NCBI RefSeq assembly: GCF_028802875.1
Contig: NZ_JARAMP010000006.1
Coordinates: forward strand, 62,001 to 126,000
Origin: Seohaeicola sp024304985
GTDB taxonomy: Bacteria; Pseudomonadota; Alphaproteobacteria; Rhodobacterales; Rhodobacteraceae
Direction of reading: 5' to 3'
DNA: 64,000 nucleotides
This document shows positions 16,352-25,161 of this stretch, one piece after another. Position numbers and translations under genes: made by a program. The notes under the pieces were generated by a model that ran no database searches, was not told the origin of the DNA, and saw nothing but the letters and a program-made list of their open reading frames with translations. Each line of letters begins with the position of its first letter. Positions within the stretch are counted from its first letter, which is position 1.

Positions 16352-18676
16352 TCAGGTGAACTTGTTGTCCCGCGGAAAGCCGCGCGGCGCCATGCGGCCT
16401 GCTGTGGCCCGCTTGGCCAGCCATTCGTCCAGATCGCCTTCCGTCCGCGTGCGCCCTGCCGGATCGCGCCATGTCAGCCCGTCGGCCAGCACGAAAGTGA
16501 TCGCATCCGACAACCCGCCATCCTTGAACTTCTGCAGGCGCACACCCTTGCCCCGGCCCATTTCGGGCAATTCGTCCAGCGGGAATACCAGAACCTTCCG
16601 GTTTTCACCCACGCAGGCCACATGATCCCCCACAACGGGGCGGCAGACCAGCGCGCGGGCATCCCCGGAAAGGTTCAACACTTGTTTACCCGTGCGGGTC
16701 TGTGCCACGACCTCATCCTCGGGCACGACAAACCCATCACCGGCCGAGGACGCGACCAGAAGCTTGCGCCCCGGCTTGTGGATCAGGATGTCCACGATCT
16801 GCGCCTCGTTCGGCAGATCGACCATCAGGCGCAGCGGTTCGCCCATACCGCGCCCGCCGGGCAGGTTCATCGCGCCGACCGTATAGAAACGCCCGTTCGA
16901 CGCAAAGACCAGCAACTTGTCGGTCGTCTCGGCATGGAACGCGAAACGCGGCCCGTCCCCATCCTTGAACTTGATCTCGCGGGTCAGGTCGATATGCCCC
17001 GACATCGCGCGGATCCAGCCCATCTGCGAGCAGATCACCGTCAGCGGCTCGCGCTCGATCATCGCCTCCAGTGGCACATCCTCGATCACGCCCGCCTCCG
17101 CGAACTGAGTCCGCCGCGCCCCGCCGGGGCTGGAGGCCCCAAACTGCTTGCGCACCTCGCGCAGCTGATCCGAGATTGCCGCCCATTGCAGCTTCTCGCT
17201 CTCCAGCAGATCCTCCAGAGTGGCGCGTTCCTCCATGAGCGCATCACGCTCGCGGATCAGCTCCATCTCCTCCAACCGCCTGAGCGACCGCAGACGCATG
17301 TTCAGGATCGCCTCGGCCTGCACTTCGGTCAGCGACGGCTCTTCATCATCCCCAATCACACGCGCCAGCAAGGGCGAGACATAATCCTTCTCGGACACAG
17401 CCCGTGCGTGCGGACTGCCCCAATCCTCATACATCAGCGCCCGCTTGGGATCATCGTCATACCGGATGATGTCGATCACCCGGTCCAGATTCAGAAAGGC
17501 AATGATGAACCCTTCCAGCACCTCAAGCCTGTGGTCGATCTTCTCCAGCCGGTGCTGCGACCGCCGCTGCAAGACCTCGCGCCGGTGATCCAGAAACGCG
17601 CGCAACACTTCCTTGAGCGAGCAGACCTTGGGTGTCAGCCCGTCGATCAACACGTTCATGTTCAAGCTGAACCGCACCTCAAGGTCCGAGTTGCGGAACA
17701 TCATCCCCATCAGCACATTCGCATCAACGGTGCGCGCGCGCGGCTCCAGCACCAGCCGCACATCATCGGCGGATTCATCCCGCACATCGCCCAGAATGGG
17801 GATCTTCTTGGTCTGGATCAGTTCCGCGATCTTTTCGATCAGCTTGGATTTCTGCACCTGATAGGGGATTTCCGTGATCACGATCTGCCACTGGCCGCGC
17901 CCCAGATCCTCGACCTCCCACTTGCAGCGCAGCCGGAATGCCCCGCGCCCGGTGCGATAGGCTTCGGCGATATTCTCACGCGGCTCGACGATCACGCCGC
18001 CCGTAGGAAAATCGGGACCGGGCACGTATTGCAGCAATGTCTCGTCCCGCGCATCGGGCGACTTGATCAGGTGCAGACAGGCCCCGATCAATTCCTCGAT
18101 ATTATGCGGCGGAATGTTCGTCGCCATGCCGACCGCGATCCCCGACGATCCATTGGCCAGAAGGTTCGGAAAGGCCGCAGGAAACACCACAGGTTCTTCC
18201 AACGTGCCGTCATAGTTGGGCCGGAAATCGACGGCATTCTCGGCCAGCCCCTCCATCAGAGCCTCGGCGGCGGCGGTCATGCGCGCTTCGGTGTATCGCG
18301 CGGCGGCGGGGTTATCCCCGTCGATATTGCCAAAGTTCCCCTGCCCGTCCACCAGCGGATAGCGGACGTTGAAATCCTGCGCCAGACGCGCCATCGCATC
18401 ATAGATCGCGGCATCGCCATGCGGGTGATAGTTCCCCATCACATCGCCCGAGATCTTGGCCGACTTGCGGAAACCACCCGTGCTGCTCAACCGCAACTCG
18501 CGCATCGCATAAAGGATACGGCGATGAACCGGCTTCAACCCGTCCCGCGCATCGGGCAAGGCCCGGTGCATGATCGTGGACAAGGCATAGGTCAGATAGC
18601 GCTCGCCAATGGCGCGGCGCAGCGGTTCCGATACCTCGGAAGGGTTCGGGATGGGATCGTCAATCAGGTCACTCAT
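16352..18676 (-). CDS. parC: DNA topoisomerase IV subunit A
   Basis: 774 residues. The catalytic Tyr128 is in AARYTEARM. The breakage-reunion core MGNYHPHGDAAIYDAMARLA and GNFGNIDGD favour ParC over GyrA. The C-terminal blades are degenerate compared with GyrA and lack a clear GyrA box. With ParE it decatenates daughter chromosomes. At the quinolone-determining site the residues equivalent to E. coli ParC Ser80 and Glu84 are Ala89 and Asp93. It is divergent from the SH3-domain gene. Confidence 0.95.
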   Translation of the reverse strand: MSDLIDDPIPNPSEVSEPLRRAIGERYLTYALSTIMHRALPDARDGLKPVHRRILYAMRELRLSSTGGFRKSAKISGDVMGNYHPHGDAAIYDAMARLAQDFNVRYPLVDGQGNFGNIDGDNPAAARYTEARMTAAAEALMEGLAENAVDFRPNYDGTLEEPVVFPAAFPNLLANGSSGIAVGMATNIPPHNIEELIGACLHLIKSPDARDETLLQYVPGPDFPTGGVIVEPRENIAEAYRTGRGAFRLRCKWEVEDLGRGQWQIVITEIPYQVQKSKLIEKIAELIQTKKIPILGDVRDESADDVRLVLEPRARTVDANVLMGMMFRNSDLEVRFSLNMNVLIDGLTPKVCSLKEVLRAFLDHRREVLQRRSQHRLEKIDHRLEVLEGFIIAFLNLDRVIDIIRYDDDPKRALMYEDWGSPHARAVSEKDYVSPLLARVIGDDEEPSLTEVQAEAILNMRLRSLRRLEEMELIRERDALMEERATLEDLLESEKLQWAAISDQLREVRKQFGASSPGGARRTQFAEAGVIEDVPLEAMIEREPLTVICSQMGWIRAMSGHIDLTREIKFKDGDGPRFAFHAETTDKLLVFASNGRFYTVGAMNLPGGRGMGEPLRLMVDLPNEAQIVDILIHKPGRKLLVASSAGDGFVVPEDEVVAQTRTGKQVLNLSGDARALVCRPVVGDHVACVGENRKVLVFPLDELPEMGRGKGVRLQKFKDGGLSDAITFVLADGLTWRDPAGRTRTEGDLDEWLAKRATAGRMAPRGFPRDNKFT

Positions 18677-18845
18677 GCGCTTGGTGATAGACGCAGCCCG
18701 CGGCGGGGTAAAGCGAGCAGCGCATGGCTTTCATTTGTTTTTGAAAGTTTCATCAGCATCCACCCTGCGAATCGCGTATAATCACAGACCTGCCGGTTCA
18801 ATTTTTGACCAATATTTTAAGCAGTGGCATTTGGGGGTGCGCGAT

Positions 18846-19487
18846 ATGTGGCGCTTTATCATCATGACTTTTGCATTTCTGGGATGGTCGTTCTACACGA
18901 TCAGCGGGGGTGCCGACTACCAGCCGCGCGAAGACTCGCGGCAGGCCGCAGCCCTCAAGGCCGAGGCCGAACGGAAACTGGCCGCCCTTTCTCCGAACGT
19001 CGTCGCCAGTGTCGCCCCAAAAGTGGAAAACACTGACGAGGTGACGCGCAACGCGATCGACCTGACCGAGATGCTGCCCGGCAAGAACATTCTCCAGCAG
19101 CCGGTTCGCGTCCTCTCGCAGCGGTCAGAACCGGTCGAAACCGTGCAGACCCCATATCAGGACAAGCGGCTTGCCAGTCTCAGTCTGGCCCAGCCCGCCG
19201 CCTTTGCCCAAGCCGCCGGAATGGCGCCGGTCTCGCCCGAAAATGCGCCCACCGCCCAGCAGGATCTGCGCGACCTCAGACACATCACAGGCACCAGCGT
19301 CAACATGAGGACAGGCCCCGGCACAGGGTATGCAGTTTTTGCCCGAGTCATCCGCGACACCGATGTCGAAGTTCTGGAAACCTTCGAGAATGGCTGGCTG
19401 CGTCTGCGCGTGATCGAGAACAGCAAGGTCGGCTGGGTCCACTCCACACTGGTCTCGGCCAAGCCGGTTTCTGACGACGAGGGGTGA
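18846..19487 (+). CDS. Membrane-anchored SH3-domain protein
   Basis: 213 residues from the ATG at 18846. A single N-terminal helix (MWRFIIMTFAFLGWSFYTIS) acts as anchor or uncleaved signal. A long Ala/Glu-rich linker follows, then a C-terminal bacterial SH3 domain (about residues 143-205: SVNMRTGPGTGYAVFARVIR ... WLRLRV ... KVGWVHSTL). Such domains usually bind peptidoglycan or its peptides in the periplasm. The stop overlaps a possible GTG of the next gene (GTGA at 19484-19487), suggesting co-transcription. Confidence 0.8.
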   Translation: MWRFIIMTFAFLGWSFYTISGGADYQPREDSRQAAALKAEAERKLAALSPNVVASVAPKVENTDEVTRNAIDLTEMLPGKNILQQPVRVLSQRSEPVETVQTPYQDKRLASLSLAQPAAFAQAAGMAPVSPENAPTAQQDLRDLRHITGTSVNMRTGPGTGYAVFARVIRDTDVEVLETFENGWLRLRVIENSKVGWVHSTLVSAKPVSDDEG

Positions 19488-19540
19488 CCGCGGCGAAAGC
19501 CGGTATTGCGCGGCCCGTCATCACAGGCCATGAAGGCCGC

Positions 19541-20374
19541 ATGAACGCGAAATCCATCCTGATCACCGGTTGCTCTTCCGGCATCGGCTATGACGCCGCC
19601 CACGGGCTCAAGGCGCATGGCTGGCGCGTCTTTGCCGCCTGTCGCCAACAGGCGGATGTCGACCGCCTCACCGCCGAAGGGCTGGAGTCGGTGCAACTCG
19701 ATTATGCCGACCCTGCCTCGATCCGCGCCGCGCTGGATCATGTGCTGGACCGGACGGGCGGCACGCTGGATGCGCTCTTCAACAATGGCGCCTATGCCTG
19801 CCCCGGTGCCGCCGAAGATCTGCCGCGCGAGGCACTGGCCCAGATATTCGAGGTCAATGTCTTCGGCTGGCACGATCTCACACGGCTGGTCATTCCGGTG
19901 ATGCGTGCGCAGGGCCATGGCCGGATCGTCAATTGTTCCTCGGTGCTGGGGTTGGTCGTGGCCCCGTGGCGATCCGCCTACAACGCCACAAAATACGCCG
20001 TCGAAGCCCTCAGCGACACCCTCAGGATCGAGATGCGCGGCACCGGCATCGACGTGATCCTGATCGAACCCGGCCCCATCGCCAGCCGCATCCGCGCCAA
20101 TTCCATTCCGCATTTCGAACGCTGGATCGACTGGCAGAACAGCCCGCGCGCCGATCAATACCGCAACACACTGCTCAAACGGCTCTATGAACCAAAGGCC
20201 AAAAAGGACAGGTTCGAACTGCCCGCCGCAGCCGTGACCGCCAAACTGATCAGCGCCTTGGAGTCCCCGAAACCCAAGGCGCGCTATTTCGTGACGACGC
20301 CCACCTATGCGATGGCCACCTTGCGGCGTATCCTGCCCACACGCGCGCTGGACTGGGTTCTGACCAAGGGCTGA
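19541..20374 (+). CDS. Short-chain dehydrogenase/reductase
   Basis: 277 residues from the ATG at 19541 (MNAKSILITG). The Rossmann cofactor motif GCSSGIG is at residues 10-16. The catalytic Ser lies in RIVNCSSVLG and the Tyr-Lys pair in AYNATKYA. It is a classical NAD(P)-dependent SDR; the substrate is not inferable. An alternative GTG at 19484, overlapping the previous stop, would add 19 residues, but no SDR homology extends there and AAGG lies close before 19541. Confidence 0.88.
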   Translation: MNAKSILITGCSSGIGYDAAHGLKAHGWRVFAACRQQADVDRLTAEGLESVQLDYADPASIRAALDHVLDRTGGTLDALFNNGAYACPGAAEDLPREALAQIFEVNVFGWHDLTRLVIPVMRAQGHGRIVNCSSVLGLVVAPWRSAYNATKYAVEALSDTLRIEMRGTGIDVILIEPGPIASRIRANSIPHFERWIDWQNSPRADQYRNTLLKRLYEPKAKKDRFELPAAAVTAKLISALESPKPKARYFVTTPTYAMATLRRILPTRALDWVLTKG

Positions 20375-20461
20375 TCTGTCGCTGGTCTGTGCGGAATTTC
20401 CGGTTCGCTTTTTACCGCGCGCCCCCTACATGGGGCGAATAAAGGAAGAAGGACTGAAGTC

Positions 20462-20665
20462 ATGAGGGACGATCCACTGTTTTACGTCGTCGTTGCTGCC
20501 TGTCTGGGCGTGTTGGCCATTCTGATGGTCGGCATCGGCGGCTTTGCCAAGGGCGGCGAATTCAACCGCAAGCATGGCAACCGGATCATGCGCTGGCGGA
20601 TCGGGGCCCAATTGGTCGCCGTGATCCTGATTCTTCTCTTCGTATGGATTCGCAGACAGGGGTAA
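20462..20665 (+). CDS. HIG1-domain twin-transmembrane protein
   Basis: 67 residues with two helices (FYVVVAACLGVLAILMVGI and IGAQLVAVILILLFVWI) joined by GGFAKGGEFNRKHGNRIMRW. The short charged loop with N-x-x-MR-x-R is the signature of the hypoxia-induced HIG1 family, whose mitochondrial members stabilise respiratory supercomplexes. A role in the membrane is inferred. It is three bases upstream of the cobalamin adenosyltransferase gene, so the two are likely co-transcribed. Confidence 0.75.
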   Translation: MRDDPLFYVVVAACLGVLAILMVGIGGFAKGGEFNRKHGNRIMRWRIGAQLVAVILILLFVWIRRQG

Positions 20666-20668
20666 CCG

Positions 20669-21241
20669 ATGATCGTTCTGAACAAGATCTACACCAAAAC
20701 CGGCGACGACGGCGAAACCGCTCTGGGCAATGGCGCGCGCGTCGCCAAGCACTCGATGCGTGTCACCGCCTATGGCACCGTGGACGAGGCCAACGCCACC
20801 GTCGGCATGGCCCGCCTGCACGCTGAGCCCGAACTGGACGCGGCGCTGGCCCGGATCCAGAACGACCTGTTCGATCTGGGCGCGGACCTGTGCCGCCCCG
20901 ACATGGAACGTGACGCCGATGCCGAATACCCGCCCCTGCGGATGGTCAAATCCCAGGTGGACCGGCTTGAATCCGAAATCGACACCATGAATGCCCGGCT
21001 GGAACCGCTGCGCAGCTTCATCCTGCCCGGCGGATCGGCGCTGGCGGCCTATCTGCACCTCTGCCGCACCGTCAGCCGCCGCGCCGAGCGCGAGACCGTG
21101 GAACTGGCCACGATGGAGAACGTGAACCCGAACGCGGTCAAATACCTCAACCGCCTGTCCGACTGGTTTTTTGTGGCCGCGCGCGTCGCCAATGACGATG
21201 GCCGCGCTGATGTGCTGTGGGTGCCGGGGGCCAACCGTTAA
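20669..21241 (+). CDS. Cob(I)alamin adenosyltransferase, PduO type
   Basis: 190 residues. The N-terminal ATP-binding motif is YTKTGDDGETALGNGARVAK and the AYGTVDEAN segment and C-terminal RLSDWFFVAAR are characteristic of PduO/MMAB enzymes. It makes adenosylcobalamin, the cofactor of methylmalonyl-CoA and ethylmalonyl-CoA mutases. Its position upstream of etfBA and within a few kb of mcd and meaB fits an acyl-CoA metabolism role. Confidence 0.92.
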   Translation: MIVLNKIYTKTGDDGETALGNGARVAKHSMRVTAYGTVDEANATVGMARLHAEPELDAALARIQNDLFDLGADLCRPDMERDADAEYPPLRMVKSQVDRLESEIDTMNARLEPLRSFILPGGSALAAYLHLCRTVSRRAERETVELATMENVNPNAVKYLNRLSDWFFVAARVANDDGRADVLWVPGANR

Positions 21242-21252
21242 TTTCCTCTTAA

Positions 21253-21267
21253 GTCCCATCGTGGGAC
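21253..21267. repeat. GTCCCA-N3-TGGGAC palindrome, copy 1
   Basis: GTCCCATCGTGGGAC, 12 bp after the adenosyltransferase stop, without a T tract. An almost identical palindrome with a T tract ends gcrA at 49461. It could be a weak terminator or a protein-binding site upstream of etfB. Confidence 0.55.
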
Positions 21268-21411
21268 ATCTGATCGAAGAAACGCGGCGTCTAAAGACCA
21301 TGACGTGACGATTTTGCCCTGTTTCAAGGCCGCGCAAGATTATATCAACGCCCGGAGTGTTATCTGGGGAGTCGCCTCGCGCCTTCCCGCAATCCAAGGG
21401 AGACCACGCCA

Positions 21412-22170
21412 ATGAAGGTACTTGTGCCTGTCAAACGTGTGATCGACTACAACGTGAAAGTTCGCGTCAAGGCGGACGGAAGCGGTGTCGATCTCGCCAA
21501 TGTCAAAATGTCCATGAACCCGTTCGACGAGATCGCGGTGGAAGAGGCGATCCGGTTGAAGGAAGCGGGCAAGGCCGAAGAGGTCGTGGTGGTTTCCATC
21601 GGCGTCAAGCAAGCGCAGGAAACCCTGCGCACCGCACTCGCTATGGGCGCCGACCGCGCCATTCTGGTCGTCGCCTCGGATGATGTTCACAACGACATCG
21701 AACCGCTGGCCGTGGCCAAGATCCTGAAAGCCGTCATAGCCGAGGAAGCCCCCGGTCTGGTGATCGCGGGCAAGCAGGCCATCGACAATGACATGAACGC
21801 CACCGGCCAGATGCTGTCGGCCCTGCTGGGCTGGTCGCAGGCGGCCTTCGCCTCGCATCTGGATATCCAGGGCGATCACGCGCTGGTCACCCGCGAAGTG
21901 GATGGCGGTCTGCAAACGATCAAGGTGAAACTGCCCACAATCGTGACCGCCGACCTGCGCCTGAACGAGCCGCGCTATGCGTCGCTGCCCAACATCATGA
22001 AGGCCAAGAAAAAGCAGCTCGATGAAAAGACCGCTGCCGATTACGGCGTCGATGTCACCCCGCGCCTGACCGTGGTCAAGACCACGGAACCCGCAGCGCG
22101 CGCGGCAGGCATCAAGGTAGGCTCGGTCGACGAGCTTGTGGCGAAACTCAAGGAAGTGGGGGCTGTATAA
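21412..22170 (+). CDS. etfB: Electron transfer flavoprotein subunit beta
   Basis: 252 residues starting MKVLVPVKRVIDYNVKVRVK, with the AMP-binding region and the beta-subunit signature around VEEAIRLKEAGKAEEVVVVS. With EtfA it carries electrons from acyl-CoA dehydrogenases to ETF:ubiquinone oxidoreductase. The stop overlaps the etfA start (TAATG). A weak promoter (TTGCCC, 18 bp, GATTAT) is possible in the 170-bp upstream region. Confidence 0.98.
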   Translation: MKVLVPVKRVIDYNVKVRVKADGSGVDLANVKMSMNPFDEIAVEEAIRLKEAGKAEEVVVVSIGVKQAQETLRTALAMGADRAILVVASDDVHNDIEPLAVAKILKAVIAEEAPGLVIAGKQAIDNDMNATGQMLSALLGWSQAAFASHLDIQGDHALVTREVDGGLQTIKVKLPTIVTADLRLNEPRYASLPNIMKAKKKQLDEKTAADYGVDVTPRLTVVKTTEPAARAAGIKVGSVDELVAKLKEVGAV

Positions 22171-23096
22171 TGGCTGTTCTTCTGATTGGTGAAGTAACCG
22201 ATGGCACGCTGGCGCTGGACGCCACCGCCAAGGCCGTGACTGCCGCCAAGCAACTGGGCGATGTGACCGTGCTCTGCACCGGCGCGTCGGCCAAGGGTGC
22301 CGCGGATGAGGCGGCCAATATCGAAGGCGTCTCCAAGGTTCTGGTCGCCGAGGATGCGCTCTATGGCCACCGTCTGGCCGAACCCGTCGCCGCCCTGATC
22401 GTCAGCCTCGCCTCGGGCTACTCGCATATCGTGGCCCCCTCGACAACGGACGCGAAAAACATCATGCCGCGCGTGGCGGCCCTGCTGGACGTGATGATCC
22501 TGTCCGACGTCGTGGGCGTGGTTGACGCGGACACGTTCGAGCGTCCGATCTATGCGGGCAACGCGATCCAGACGGTCAAATCCACTGACAGCGTCAAGGT
22601 GATGACGATCCGCACCTCGACCTTCGATCTGGCCCCGATGGGCGGCTCTGCCCCGGTGGAAGCCATCGCCACGGGCGACAATCCCGGCCTGTCCGAATGG
22701 GTCGAAGACAAGGTCGCCGCCTCCGACCGTCCCGAACTGACCAGTGCAGGCGTGGTCGTGTCCGGTGGGCGTGGTGTCGGCTCGGAAGCCGACTTCGCCC
22801 TGATCGAGAAGCTGGCCGACAAGCTGGGTGCCGCCGTCGGCGCATCCCGCGCGGCTGTGGACTCGGGCTATGCGCCGAACGACTGGCAGGTTGGCCAGAC
22901 AGGCAAGGTCGTGGCGCCGGATCTTTATGTCGCTGTCGGCATCTCGGGCGCGATCCAGCACCTGGCCGGCATGAAGGACAGCAAGATCATCGTCGCCATC
23001 AACAAGGACGAAGAAGCCCCGATCTTCCAGGTCGCCGATTATGGCCTTGTCGCGGACCTCTTCACCGCCGTGCCGGAACTGATCGAAAAGATCTGA
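22170..23096 (+). CDS. etfA: Electron transfer flavoprotein subunit alpha
   Basis: 308 residues. The FAD-binding C-terminal domain is clear (VVSGGRGVGSEADFALIEKL, SGAIQHLAGMKDSKIIVAIN, then IFQVADYGLVADLF). It pairs with EtfB, and translation is coupled by a one-base overlap. Acceptors served in this window would include Mcd and the two acyl-CoA dehydrogenases near 50-52 kb. Confidence 0.98.
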   Translation: MAVLLIGEVTDGTLALDATAKAVTAAKQLGDVTVLCTGASAKGAADEAANIEGVSKVLVAEDALYGHRLAEPVAALIVSLASGYSHIVAPSTTDAKNIMPRVAALLDVMILSDVVGVVDADTFERPIYAGNAIQTVKSTDSVKVMTIRTSTFDLAPMGGSAPVEAIATGDNPGLSEWVEDKVAASDRPELTSAGVVVSGGRGVGSEADFALIEKLADKLGAAVGASRAAVDSGYAPNDWQVGQTGKVVAPDLYVAVGISGAIQHLAGMKDSKIIVAINKDEEAPIFQVADYGLVADLFTAVPELIEKI

Positions 23097-23119
23097 TCCG
23101 AGAAGGTGTCTGAGTATGC

Positions 23120-23148
23120 AAGGCCCGCCCTATGTGGCGGGCCTTGTC
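23120..23148 (+). terminator. etfBA terminator
   Basis: Ten-bp stem AAGGCCCGCC / GGCGGGCCTT with a six-base loop, 24 bp after etfA and followed by TTGTCCTT. The stem also works in reverse for the convergent gene ending at 23158. Confidence 0.8.
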
Positions 23149-23157
23149 CTTGACGGG

Positions 23158-24021
23158 TCAGTCATGTCGTTTGCCCATCAGCCGCACCAGATCCGGCACA
23201 AGGGCCGCCGCGGCCTCCTGATGTGCCAGCGGCCCCAACATACCGGCGGCGATGGGTGCCTGCATGGCATCGAACACCATCCCTTCGGTCCCGCGCGAAA
23301 GGGCATCGCTGCTGAGGTTGACCTCGACCACGCTGGTGACAAGCGGGCGCAACGCCTCGATCATGGCGCGGTCGATGAACAATGGATCGTCACCCAGCCC
23401 ATCCGCGCCACCCTGCACAGACTTGCCCTTGGATGCATCATCCGGTGTGTGGCCTGCGAACCACAGCAGGATCGTCCGCCCCCCGATCCCCTTCAGCAGA
23501 TGTCGCATCCGGCCCAGCCAAGCCTCCTGCAACTCGGCGCGGATGATCTGAAACCGTTCCTGAGACAGGCCCCTGACCGCCGACAGCATATGCCTGTTGA
23601 ACGAGAATTCGACGAAATCCACATCGCGCACCAGTTGCTTCATCATCGCTGAGGCATGCAGAAAGCGGTCATTGCGGCGCGGATGAACGCTGTAGAAGCG
23701 GTTGGACATGTTCTGCGCCCCCATCACCTGCACTACAGTCACACGCGCCTTTTGTGCCGCATCCATGACGGTGGGGTCGTTCAGAAAGGCGTCAACACCG
23801 GCATTCTGCAGGCCGAAATTGATACACCGTGCCCCGGTCGCCTGTTCGATCAGCACGGGATAGGGCTTCTCCACGAAACGCCCATAGGTTTCGGTTCCGC
23901 CGATGAACAGCGCATACTCCCCCACAAGGCGCCGCTTCGGCCCGCGGAACTGCAGACGGGATCGCCCGTATCGGCATGGCAGATAGTCAAGGCCGGAACG
24001 GCCATTGGTCACATAGGTCAT
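23158..24021 (-). CDS. Protein of unknown function (DUF6473-like)
   Basis: 287 residues from the ATG at 24021 (MTYVTNGRSGLDYLPCRYGR); an ATG eight codons upstream is equally possible. Recognisable features are the N-terminal DYLPCRYG, then RGPKRRL and FIGGTETYGRFVEKPYPVLI, with INFGLQNAGVDAFLND following. GGTETYGRF resembles the start of an SGNH-hydrolase-like fold, though no catalytic triad is evident. From memory this is a Rhodobacterales family of unknown function. It is convergent with etfA and divergent from the 3-hydroxybutyryl-CoA dehydrogenase. Confidence 0.7.
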   Translation of the reverse strand: MTYVTNGRSGLDYLPCRYGRSRLQFRGPKRRLVGEYALFIGGTETYGRFVEKPYPVLIEQATGARCINFGLQNAGVDAFLNDPTVMDAAQKARVTVVQVMGAQNMSNRFYSVHPRRNDRFLHASAMMKQLVRDVDFVEFSFNRHMLSAVRGLSQERFQIIRAELQEAWLGRMRHLLKGIGGRTILLWFAGHTPDDASKGKSVQGGADGLGDDPLFIDRAMIEALRPLVTSVVEVNLSSDALSRGTEGMVFDAMQAPIAAGMLGPLAHQEAAAALVPDLVRLMGKRHD

Positions 24022-24204
24022 TTCACCCACCCACAGAAAATTCACTCACCCAAAAGCAGAATCACCCAGAGATCTTGCGATTTCCCTAAACGTCGAAAGC
24101 GCCACAAGTTTTAACGATCCGGCCCGGCGGCTCTGCCCTTGCAGGAGGCCGCCGCCCCGGCCTATTGTCGTGCCGAACAGGGACACGGGAAAAGCAGGTC
24201 GCGC

Positions 24205-25080
24205 ATGGATATTCAAAGCATCGGCATCGTTGGCGCAGGGCAGATGGGCAATGGCATTGCCCATGTGATGGCCTTGGCCGGATATGACGTGCTGATGACC
24301 GATATCAGCCAGGACGCGCTGGAGGCCGCCGTGGCCCTGATCTCGCGCAACCTTGACCGTCAGGTCAGCCGTGGCAAGGTCAGCCAGGAAGACAAGGATG
24401 CCGCAATGGCGCGCATCAGGACAACGCAGACACTGACCGATCTTGGCCCCTGCGATCTGATCATCGAAGCCGCGACAGAGCGTGAAACCATCAAGCAGAA
24501 GATCTTTGACGAACTGCTGCCGCATCTGGCACCGCATACGATCCTGACCTCGAATACATCCTCGATCTCGATCACGCGACTGGCCAGCCGCACCGACAGA
24601 CCCGAACGTTTCATGGGGTTCCATTTCATGAACCCCGTCCCGGTCATGCAGCTTGTGGAACTGATCCGCGGCATCGCGACAGACGAGCCGACCTATGCCG
24701 CCTGCCTCAAGGTGGTGGAGAAACTGGGCAAGACAGCCGCCTCGGCCGAGGATTTTCCCGCCTTCATCGTCAACCGCATCCTGATGCCGATGATCAACGA
24801 GGCGGTCTATACGCTTTACGAGGGCGTGGGATCGGTCAAATCCATCGACGAGTCGATGAAACTCGGGGCCAACCATCCGATGGGGCCGTTGGAACTGGCC
24901 GATTTCATCGGGCTGGACACCTGCCTTGCCATCATGAACGTGCTGCATGACGGGCTGGCCGATACGAAGTATCGCCCCTGCCCGCTTTTGACCAAATATG
25001 TCGAGGCCGGATGGCTGGGGCGCAAGACCCAGCGCGGTTTCTACGACTATCGGGGCGACGTGCCGGTTCCGACGCGCTGA
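24205..25080 (+). CDS. 3-hydroxybutyryl-CoA dehydrogenase
   Basis: 291 residues from the ATG at 24205. The N-terminal NAD-binding motif is GIVGAGQMGNGIAHVMALAG (residues 8-27). The HAD signature segments FMGFHFMNPVPVMQLVELIR and DFPAFIVNRILMPMINEAVY follow, and the C-terminal domain contains MKLGANHPMGPLELADFIGL. It oxidises 3-hydroxybutyryl-CoA to acetoacetyl-CoA in beta-oxidation or the acetoacetyl-CoA branch of polyhydroxybutyrate and ethylmalonyl-CoA metabolism. It is close to etfBA but behind their terminator. Confidence 0.93.
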   Translation: MDIQSIGIVGAGQMGNGIAHVMALAGYDVLMTDISQDALEAAVALISRNLDRQVSRGKVSQEDKDAAMARIRTTQTLTDLGPCDLIIEAATERETIKQKIFDELLPHLAPHTILTSNTSSISITRLASRTDRPERFMGFHFMNPVPVMQLVELIRGIATDEPTYAACLKVVEKLGKTAASAEDFPAFIVNRILMPMINEAVYTLYEGVGSVKSIDESMKLGANHPMGPLELADFIGLDTCLAIMNVLHDGLADTKYRPCPLLTKYVEAGWLGRKTQRGFYDYRGDVPVPTR

Positions 25081-25161
25081 GCGCGAACCTCTTCCTGGCT
25101 GAAATTCTCTCAGTGGGACAGCGTTGACCGGTGTTCACGCGGGGGGAAGACAGCTGCCGCC

